NCBI GenBank assembly: GCA_002440225.1
Contig: DJSH01000060.1
Coordinates: 1 to 6,260, forward strand
Length of the DNA stretch: 6,260 bases
Reading direction: 5' to 3'
DNA from: Candidatus Segatella violae
Lineage (GTDB): Bacteria > Bacteroidota > Bacteroidia > Bacteroidales > Bacteroidaceae
Shown here: in pieces, positions 1 through 4,375 of the stretch
Position numbering within the stretch: the first letter of the stretch is position 1
How the letters are laid out: each line of letters begins with the position of its first letter
Notes under the pieces: model-generated
Database searches by the model: none
What the model was told of the DNA's origin: nothing
The model's input: the letters and a program-made list of their open reading frames with translations, nothing else
Program-made: the position numbers and the translations under genes

Positions 1-1766
1 GCCGCCTCGCTCACTTTCTCCTCAGGCAAGATATCCTTGTCGTTCAAGGCTTGCAAGAAAGCATCAGGCAGGGCGCAAAGGTCGATGACTGGTAGCACAG
101 ACTTGAACTCATCGTCGTAGGCATAAGGCCCATCGGCATAAACATAAACCTTCAAAGGATGCTGCTTGGTCGCAACCTCAGCTATCATCGGGACGATGGT
201 GCTGACTACATTTTCATTGAGGATTACCAACATCTGTCCAGCCTCATCCTTGAAGTATCGCAATACAGACTTCTTGAATCTCTTGCCACCGAAGGTCTCT
301 TGCTCTTGATAAATGTCGTTCTTGATGCAAAGGAGATCTACGAGGGAACTCATCAAGGCTCTGCGATTTCTATTGCTCAATGAACGAGGAACGAAAGTTG
401 TTTTGTAATAGCGGAGGTTGTTGTTAGCCAAACCTGCCACTTGCTCGCCCTTTGGAGTTGTATAACCCTTGATGACTCGCTTGTTTCGCTCATAAGTCAC
501 ATTCTCGCAGATGTAATTCTCGTTGTTGGTCACCAAGATACATTTGCGATGACCGCCGTCCTCGGAGTTTAATTGCATCGTGGCGTGGAGAGTTGTACCT
601 GAGCCCGCGAAGAAGTCGAGGATGGTGGAGTCTGATTTGGAAACCATATTTATAATAAATGACACAAGACTTAAAGGTTTGGGATAATCGAATTTCTTTT
701 CAGAAAAAATATCCATTACTTCTTTCGTACCCCTTGCAGCATTCATTGCATCTTCCAAAATAAGATTTTGATAAGGCAATGCCCGCTCTATAGGTACATC
801 GTTATTATCAACTTTCAGATATTGCTTAAAATAAATTGCCCACTGCCCATTTCGTTCATTAAAAAGAATAAAATCGTTAGCAATTCCCCATTCAACTTTC
901 TGTTTTGACCACCGCCAATTCCAATGTTCTTGCTTCTCAGTAGAACAACCTGGATAAAGCATCGTACCATCAGGCATCTCTATTGGATAGTTAAGAGCTT
1001 CCGAATAATGGCTTCCAGTCATTCTTCTATCCAACTTGTTTGTTATGTAAGGACCTCGATGAGTTAAATGCTCATCGTGATATTTGTATTTCTTTGTATC
1101 TTCAATAGGTTTAGAATTTACATCAACCATGGATTTCTGTTTTGCATACATCAGAACATACTCTGTTACTGTTTTTATAGCCTTACCCGTATTAGAGCCA
1201 GGAGTCGATTGCCATAACAAATTAGTAAAAAAGTTATCTGCTCCAAATATTTCAGCACAAAGCATCTTCAACTGCGCTTGCTCGTTATCATCAATAGAAA
1301 TGAATATCACTCCCTTTTCCGAGAGCAACTTCTTGGCGATTCTCAATCGTTTATCCATAAACGACAACCATTTGGAGTGGCGGTAACCATCCTCTTTATC
1401 TACAAACGAATCGTTATAGACAAAGTCCTTGTTACCAGTATTGTACGGAGGATCGATATAAATGACATCTATCTTCCCTGCATGAGAATAAGACAAGGCG
1501 GTAAGGGCATTGAGGTTGTCTCCCTCAATGATTACATGATTAGGCGAACCCGCTGGTGCGGCATCCAAACGTTTGGTTGCATCCTCGACAAAAACAGGAA
1601 GTTGGTCTTGCATAGCATCCCAAGCCTCTTCTGAGCTTTCTTCCCATACAAGTCCATAATGCGGTCTTTCCTCGATTGCCTCCAGCAACTGATGCTTCAA
1701 GTCCTTGTCGATTGCCAATTCCGCAATCTGCGCGCGCAATGCTTTCAAGTCTATTTTCTTCGCCAT
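1..1766 (-). CDS. mod: Type III restriction-modification DNA methyltransferase (Mod subunit), 3' end cut off
   Basis: It would methylate the N6 of adenine in a short asymmetric site, using AdoMet, and provide sequence recognition for a Res helicase-nuclease partner. All 588 visible codons are open. The catalytic motif DPPYN is at residues 105-109, inside VIYIDPPYNTGN, and is preceded by the family's IIEGDNLNAL segment. The AdoMet-binding motif FFAGSGTT is at 385-392. Motif IV before motif I is the beta-class order used by type III Mod. The roughly 170-375 stretch between them, with an NWRWSKQKV segment typical of Mod proteins, should be the target-recognition domain. ATG at 1766 is chosen because AGGGGA (1778-1773) sits 6 nt upstream and MAKKIDLKAL fits family N-termini. 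Mod proteins are around 600-650 residues, so little is missing. Res is expected beyond the left edge. The middle of the gene is far more AT-rich than its ends. Confidence 0.93.
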   Translation of the reverse strand, partial: MAKKIDLKALRAQIAELAIDKDLKHQLLEAIEERPHYGLVWEESSEEAWDAMQDQLPVFVEDATKRLDAAPAGSPNHVIIEGDNLNALTALSYSHAGKIDVIYIDPPYNTGNKDFVYNDSFVDKEDGYRHSKWLSFMDKRLRIAKKLLSEKGVIFISIDDNEQAQLKMLCAEIFGADNFFTNLLWQSTPGSNTGKAIKTVTEYVLMYAKQKSMVDVNSKPIEDTKKYKYHDEHLTHRGPYITNKLDRRMTGSHYSEALNYPIEMPDGTMLYPGCSTEKQEHWNWRWSKQKVEWGIANDFILFNERNGQWAIYFKQYLKVDNNDVPIERALPYQNLILEDAMNAARGTKEVMDIFSEKKFDYPKPLSLVSFIINMVSKSDSTILDFFAGSGTTLHATMQLNSEDGGHRKCILVTNNENYICENVTYERNKRVIKGYTTPKGEQVAGLANNNLRYYKTTFVPRSLSNRNRRALMSSLVDLLCIKNDIYQEQETFGGKRFKKSVLRYFKDEAGQMLVILNENVVSTIVPMIAEVATKQHPLKVYVYADGPYAYDDEFKSVLPVIDLCALPDAFLQALNDKDILPEEKVSEA

Positions 1767-2201
1767 ATCGGTTCCCCTACTCTTTTATCAAGTACTCCAC
1801 CGACTCCCTAAGCAGAGAAGATTGTTTATGTTTTGGATTGCTATGATAAAAAGAAAGGCATAGGAATCATATTACTTCTATATTGTCCCTGTCAATTGAG
1901 GCTCTGGTAAACCTATGAAAACAAGGACAGAAGCAATAGACACCTACGCCAAACCTGCATATATAGAATAGCACAAAGCGTACCCTCTCTACATGAAAGG
2001 GTACACCTGTGCCATGTGTATATATTACACAGTGGGTAGACGCCCACCGCTGCCTCCCTCTGCTTTTCATATTCGAAATTTACCAGATTTCAATTGAACA
2101 GAAGAAAACGTCAGTACACGTCTTTCAATTTAAAATAGGCCAAGCCATGGACTTTGTTAGGGTCGGCATCACATTGCCAGCCATCCACAGCAAGACATCG
2201 G
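1767..2201 (-). other. Gene-poor stretch upstream of mod; putative long structured leader
   Basis: No convincing gene was found in six frames. Open frames such as minus 2070-1867 and plus 2009-2239 overlap each other and match no family I recognise. A leftward promoter ends at 2202, so the whole stretch may be transcribed as a mod leader of about 430 nt. It contains the inverted-repeat cluster at 1971-2047. Just before mod, a 29-codon minus-strand frame without an ATG (1866-1777) ends in LLRESVEYLIKE and a TAG that abuts the mod ribosome binding site. That is what the worn tail of a former upstream operon gene would look like, but the family cannot be named. A separate non-coding RNA is an alternative. 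Confidence 0.4.
1971..2047. repeat. Cluster of three adjacent inverted repeats
   Basis: First: GCACA (1971-1975) and GTACCCT (1980-1986) pair with AGGGTAC (1998-2004) and TGTGC (2008-2012), giving a 12-bp two-part stem around an 11-nt loop. Second: TGTGTA (2015-2020) pairs with TACACA (2026-2031) across 5 nt. Third: GTGGG (2032-2036) pairs with CCCAC (2043-2047) across 6 nt. The three lie 0-2 nt apart, which is unlikely in random intergenic DNA. They could be RNA hairpins in the mod leader, protein-binding dyads or remains of a mobile-element end. No T run follows on either strand, so simple terminators are unlikely. Confidence 0.7.
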
Positions 2202-2231
2202 CAAAGGTAATAAAAAGAATTGGTTTCACAA
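2202..2231 (-). promoter_or_regulatory. Bacteroidota-type promoter facing mod
   Basis: Read on the minus strand, TTG (2231-2229), 19 nt, then TACCTTTG (2209-2202) match TTG-N19/20-TAnnTTTG. Transcription would begin near 2195 and go left towards mod, leaving a leader of about 430 nt. I saw no better match closer to the mod start. Confidence 0.6.
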
Positions 2232-2249
2232 AATTTTAGGTCTATTTTC

Positions 2250-2280
2250 TTGCATATCTCAATTACTTTTCTTACCTTTG
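2250..2280 (+). promoter_or_regulatory. Bacteroidota-type promoter for the small two-gene operon
   Basis: TTG (2250-2252), 20 nt, then TACCTTTG (2273-2280) match the phylum consensus. The start should fall near 2287, giving a leader of about 35 nt before the ATG at 2321. Its -33 element lies 18 bp from that of the leftward promoter, so a single bound regulator could affect both. Confidence 0.75.
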
Positions 2281-2308
2281 CCCTCAGATTAACAACAATA
2301 ATATTAAA

Positions 2309-2315
2309 AAGGAGG
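2309..2315 (+). promoter_or_regulatory. Strong Shine-Dalgarno sequence (AAGGAGG)
   Basis: AAGGAGG lies 5 nt before ATG 2321. A perfect site like this is uncommon in Bacteroidota, which often lack strong ones. It is the main reason for accepting the 45-codon frame as a real gene. Confidence 0.75.
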
Positions 2316-2320
2316 CTATT

Positions 2321-2458
2321 ATGCAAACAACAAAGAATAACACAAAGGAAGAAACTATCAGAAAGTTCAAACAACTCCTAAGACATAAGCAGGAGATGCT
2401 TGAAAGGGCGAAACTATATGATGGTATAGACATTTATGCAAAATTTGCAAACGCATGA
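2321..2458 (+). CDS. Small basic 45-residue protein, first gene of the operon
   Basis: I do not recognise a family. The frame is ATG to TGA, starting MQTTKNNTKEETIRKF and ending DIYAKFANA. It is rich in Lys, Arg, Glu and Gln, with no membrane segment or signal peptide. Residues about 9-32 look like a single charged amphipathic helix. Support comes from its context: a consensus promoter 41 nt upstream, a perfect ribosome binding site, and a stop that overlaps the next start as ATGA (2455-2458). The coupling suggests the two products act together or in fixed ratio. A partner or antitoxin-like role would suit the size and arrangement, but that is inference. It could instead be only a leader peptide controlling the second gene. 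Confidence 0.72.
   Translation: MQTTKNNTKEETIRKFKQLLRHKQEMLERAKLYDGIDIYAKFANA
2438..2448 (+). repeat. Small dyad just before the coupled start
   Basis: GCAAA and TTTGC flank a single A, extended by T and A to 13 bp (2437-2449). It ends 6 nt before ATG 2455, within the end of the 45-codon gene. It could help set coupled initiation, but an 11-13 bp dyad in AT-rich DNA can arise by chance. Confidence 0.3.
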
Positions 2459-2946
2459 AAGAACTTTCTTTACAACACATTAACAGCAAATCACCTTATC
2501 GAGTCATCTGCTCTGATAAGGGTGATTATTTGTTTGCAACAGACAAGGGGATTAACTATACCATCTCTTTCACAGAAGAGTTTCCACTTGGTGGTTGTAT
2601 GAGCTATCAATTTTGTATTCACAACGACAATCACCTACATGGCTCATACGACAACAAAATAAGCACTACGATTATAGCCATCATTGAGGAGTTCTTCCTC
2701 CAAAACTTGAATGTATTGCTATATATATGTGACACGAGCGACAATCGAGAAGAAGTTAGAAATCGTTTGTTTATAAGATGGTTTAAGGAATATGCAGACC
2801 CAGAGAAGTACACCATTCAGTCTGCCAACACAACCATAGAAGGACAGGGGTTCTATTCTTCTATTATTGTAGAAAACAGGAATCCACTATTAGACGAAAT
2901 CAAAGCTGATTTCGAAAAGTCTGCAAATGACTTAAAAGAGAAATAA
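2455..2946 (+). CDS. DUF6169-like protein, function unknown
   Basis: It has 163 residues, is cytoplasmic in appearance, and has no signal or membrane segment. The N-terminal half reads as beta strands (YRVICSDKGDYLFATDKG, INYTISFTEEF). It is followed by an Ile/Phe-rich helix (about 68-84, TTIIAIIEEFFLQN), then the conserved-looking YICDTSDNREEVRNRLF with RWF (about 90-110), and a Lys/Glu-rich helical C-terminus. From memory this pattern matches DUF6169, small Bacteroidota proteins of unknown role; I could not run a search. ATG 2455 overlaps the upstream stop and has no ribosome binding site of its own, so translation is probably coupled. It converges with the antitoxin-like gene at 2958 with an 11-nt gap and no terminator between. 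A part in defence or stress is suggested only by the neighbourhood. Confidence 0.85.
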   Translation: MKELSLQHINSKSPYRVICSDKGDYLFATDKGINYTISFTEEFPLGGCMSYQFCIHNDNHLHGSYDNKISTTIIAIIEEFFLQNLNVLLYICDTSDNREEVRNRLFIRWFKEYADPEKYTIQSANTTIEGQGFYSSIIVENRNPLLDEIKADFEKSANDLKEK

Positions 2947-2957
2947 GAATTCATAAG

Positions 2958-3170
2958 CTACGCTTCCAAATAAGCCATCATATCCTCCAAAGTATCGAAG
3001 TTCTTGACATTGCCATTCTTCACATCCATAATAGCCTTATCCAACTCCGACATCTTCGAGTTAGATTTCACTTTATTGGCTATCCATCCCATACGCTTTG
3101 CCAATTCTTTAAAGAATGGCATATCAGAACTAGGGAGCTGTAAATTAATTGTTTGTATTGCTGCATCCAT
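2958..3170 (-). CDS. Antitoxin-like small protein without a visible toxin
   Basis: It has 70 residues. The N-terminal strand IQTINLQLP is followed by a helix SDMPFFKELAKRMGW (15-29). The C-terminal half, AIMDVKNGNVKNFDTLEDMM then AYLEA, has the layout I associate with Bacteroidota type II antitoxins that precede RelE/YafQ-like toxins: a DNA-binding N-terminus and a toxin-wrapping tail. The family call is from memory. Antitoxins of this kind normally have a toxin gene immediately downstream. Here only 11 nt separate the stop from the convergent DUF6169-like gene, so no toxin is encoded in cis. It may be an orphan that acts as a regulator or neutralises a toxin elsewhere. A consensus promoter lies about 28 nt upstream, and the start has no strong ribosome binding site, as is common in the phylum. 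Confidence 0.8.
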   Translation of the reverse strand: MDAAIQTINLQLPSSDMPFFKELAKRMGWIANKVKSNSKMSELDKAIMDVKNGNVKNFDTLEDMMAYLEA

Positions 3171-3197
3171 AACACACTTTTATTTGAATTTACACCG

Positions 3198-3228
3198 CAA
3201 AAATACGAAAATGAATCGGGATGAGCAA
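3198..3228 (-). promoter_or_regulatory. Bacteroidota-type promoter of the antitoxin-like gene
   Basis: On the minus strand, TTG (3228-3226), 20 nt, then TATTTTTG (3205-3198) match the consensus. Transcription should start near 3191, about 20 nt before ATG 3170. The TTG lies inside the left arm of the hairpin at 3218-3256. That dyad could therefore also be an operator, which would fit autorepression by an antitoxin. Confidence 0.72.
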
Positions 3229-3266
3229 GAAAATCAAGGAAATTCTTGCACATCCCATCTTTTTTT
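3218..3266 (+). terminator. Strong stem-loop with T run, rightward intrinsic terminator
   Basis: GGGATGAGCAAGAA (3218-3231) pairs with TTCTTGCACATCCC (3243-3256) with one mismatch in 14, around an 11-nt loop. Seven T follow at 3260-3266. This is a good intrinsic terminator for plus-strand transcripts. The nearest rightward unit ends at 2946, so read-through would pass antisense through the antitoxin-like gene and stop before the HU-like gene. On the minus strand it lies 43 nt past the HU-like stop. Only a broken T-rich stretch (GATTCATTTTCG) follows there, so it may work weakly in that direction too. Confidence 0.72.
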
Positions 3267-3299
3267 GCGTAAAATCATTCTTTCCTAAGAAGAAGAGCA

Positions 3300-3938
3300 T
3301 CACTCTTTCCGCTTCACCCATACCTTGTGGCTTCCGTTTCCCTTCGAGCGGATGGGCGAAGCCTCTTTGGATGTTATCGCCTTCAGTTCGAGCGAGGCGG
3401 CGGTGCGGCTCAGGTTGTTGATGTAGGCATACTCGCCAAGGGTGATGGCTCCGTTCTCCTCTATCACTTTCAAGGCACGGGCGATACGCTCTTCCTTGGT
3501 GTAGAGCTGCTTGCGGATTACCTTCACGCCACCCATATCTCGCTCCAGGTCACGATCGGTCTCTCGCTTCACTGCCTTCACAAATTCGGGGGAAGCATTG
3601 AAGTTGATGTTCTTCACGCCTACCTTGCGATACGTCATCTTGTCATCGTCGCCCTGCATCTCCGTGGGCTTGTCGTCCTCGAAACCGAGAGACAGGGAGA
3701 AGGTGCCGAGACCTTCGAGATTCACATTGTAGCCCATGGAGAGCATCTGGACCAACATATCCTCCACATCCATCAGCACTGCCTCGGTGGTGCTGGGCGA
3801 AATGCCACGATGATAGCCCTGCATCCTTTCTACGAACTCCTTTCGGGATAGGGTGCGATTGGTTACTAGCTTGGGATAGACTCTGCGCTTGCCTTCATCA
3901 CGCATATCGCTCATTTCTTGCAATTTGTACTTAGCCAT
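3300..3938 (-). CDS. HU-like DNA-binding protein with C-terminal winged-helix-like domain
   Basis: It has 212 residues, about twice the length of classic HU (around 90). Residues 1-125 fit the long Bacteroidota HU-like family. Features seen are EGKRRVYPKLVTNRTLS near the start, SPSTTEAVLMDVEDMLVQML (about 47-66), and the hallmark GYNVNLEGLGTFSLSLGFED (69-88), where HU has its glycine-rich strand. Residues about 145-210 form a second domain (EERIARALKVIEENGAITLG, then NNLSRTAASLELKAI and a Lys/Arg-rich end SHKVWVKRKE) that reads like a winged helix-turn-helix. It should bind DNA non-specifically or structurally in the nucleoid; targets are unknown. ATG 3938 has GAAAGGA (3952-3946) 7 nt upstream. 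It is transcribed away from sbcDC, and its likely promoter at 4195-4225 gives a leader of about 250 nt that includes the 21-bp repeats. Confidence 0.9.
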   Translation of the reverse strand: MAKYKLQEMSDMRDEGKRRVYPKLVTNRTLSRKEFVERMQGYHRGISPSTTEAVLMDVEDMLVQMLSMGYNVNLEGLGTFSLSLGFEDDKPTEMQGDDDKMTYRKVGVKNINFNASPEFVKAVKRETDRDLERDMGGVKVIRKQLYTKEERIARALKVIEENGAITLGEYAYINNLSRTAASLELKAITSKEASPIRSKGNGSHKVWVKRKE

Positions 3939-4037
3939 ATCTGATTCCTTTCTTATTAAGTTCTTTTCTTTATCTCGTTAAGATTGCCAACACTTCTTGT
4001 CGCTGCCGCCCTTACATCCTATCAGAATTGTTGCCAA

Positions 4038-4067
4038 TCCTAAGGGAAAAAGGCCAAAAGCTTAGGA
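4038..4067. repeat. Inverted repeat with 7-bp arms
   Basis: TCCTAAG (4038-4044) and CTTAGGA (4061-4067) are perfect complements with a 16-nt spacer. It lies in the predicted leader of the HU-like gene. No T run follows on either strand, so an operator or leader hairpin is more likely than a terminator. Confidence 0.45.
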
Positions 4068-4099
4068 ATAAGAATATTTACTCCCAGAAGAAATCTTCG

Positions 4100-4183
4100 T
4101 TCAACGACGTTGAACCTACATTCAAAGACGTTGAACCGCCATTCAGTGACGTTGAACGGACGTTCAAAGTCGCTGAACGAAAA
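4100..4183. repeat. Four tandem 21-bp units, each with a TTCA...TGAA dyad
   Basis: Units begin at 4100, 4121, 4142 and 4163 and are exactly 21 bp apart. Each opens with a 15-bp core: TTCAACGACGTTGAA, TTCAAAGACGTTGAA, TTCAGTGACGTTGAA and TTCAAAGTCGCTGAA. A less conserved 6-bp linker follows. The first core extends to a perfect 17-bp dyad (4099-4115: GTTCAACG, A, CGTTGAAC). The others keep the outer TTCA/TGAA and vary inside. The 21-bp period is two helical turns, so proteins bound at each dyad would sit on one face of the DNA. The array starts about 5 nt downstream of the predicted leftward transcription start, so it could be an operator array for the HU-like gene or a row of leader hairpins. 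Confidence 0.9.
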
Positions 4184-4194
4184 ATTCTCCTATG

Positions 4195-4225
4195 CAAAGA
4201 TACAACTTTATCTAATGAAAAGCAA
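4195..4225 (-). promoter_or_regulatory. Bacteroidota-type promoter facing the HU-like gene
   Basis: On the minus strand, TTG (4225-4223), 20 nt, then TATCTTTG (4202-4195) match the consensus. The start should be near 4188, immediately before the 21-bp repeats, giving a leader of about 250 nt before ATG 3938. I saw no equally good match nearer the gene. Confidence 0.65.
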
Positions 4226-4264
4226 GACTTTCCTTAATTATTTGCACTTTTTCGACCAAATATT

Positions 4265-4295
4265 TTGCTTATCACAATTAAATGTATTAACTTTG
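4265..4295 (+). promoter_or_regulatory. Bacteroidota-type promoter of sbcDC
   Basis: TTG (4265-4267), 20 nt, then TAACTTTG (4288-4295) match the consensus. The start would be near 4302, with a leader of about 74 nt before ATG 4376. Confidence 0.75.
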
Positions 4296-4325
4296 TGGTC
4301 TATAAGCATCATCAAAGACTTATAC

Positions 4326-4343
4326 AGCCTCATCAAAGAGGCT
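4326..4343 (+). repeat. Stem-loop in the sbcDC leader
   Basis: AGCCTC (4326-4331) and GAGGCT (4338-4343) are perfect complements around a 6-nt loop. It sits about 25 nt after the predicted start and 32 nt before ATG 4376. No T run follows, so termination is unlikely; an effect on mRNA stability or translation is possible. Confidence 0.45.
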
Positions 4344-4375
4344 CCACAAAAAGAGGAATCATCTAAAGAATCAAT

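Larger units (their letters stand above)
3939..4375. other. Intergenic region between the HU-like gene and sbcD
   Basis: These 437 bp hold no gene I can support. They contain, from left to right: the HU ribosome binding site, an inverted repeat (4038-4067), four 21-bp tandem units (4100-4183), a leftward promoter (4195-4225), a rightward promoter (4265-4295) and a small stem-loop (4326-4343). The rightward frame 4028-4237 (TTG start) stays open mainly because 21 bp is seven codons, and it would run antisense to the HU leader. Confidence 0.7.

Noticed and set aside
1..1766. Phase-variable simple repeat in mod
   Set aside because: Type III mod genes can carry such tracts. I scanned the gene and found no tandem short repeat or long homopolymer, and the frame is intact.
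1971..2012. Integron attC site
   Set aside because: The stem lacks the conserved RYYYAAC/GTTRRRY ends, and no integron integrase or cassette structure is visible.
1867..2070. Minus-strand 67-residue frame over the hairpin cluster
   Set aside because: Cys-rich, unlike any family I know, with no ribosome binding site. The inverted repeats constrain this DNA in a way that does not suggest coding.
2009..2239. Plus-strand 76-residue frame
   Set aside because: It overlaps the previous frame on the other strand and the leftward promoter, with no ribosome binding site or recognised motif.
2111..2374. Minus-strand 87-residue frame
   Set aside because: It overlaps both divergent promoters and the start of the well-supported 45-codon gene. 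Its first half is Leu/Phe/Cys-rich, as antisense frames often are.
3327..3851. Long plus-strand frame opposite the HU-like gene
   Set aside because: Antisense shadow of a gene with clear family motifs, promoter and ribosome binding site.
4100..4183. CRISPR array
   Set aside because: Unit length is only 21 bp with about 6-bp linkers, not repeats separated by 30-bp spacers, and no cas genes are present.
4028..4237. Rightward 69-residue frame with four seven-residue repeats (FNDVEPT, FKDVEPP and similar)
   Set aside because: It starts at TTG without a ribosome binding site and is antisense to the HU leader. It is kept open because the 21-bp DNA repeat equals seven codons. The dyads explain the pattern better than a protein, though translation cannot be excluded.
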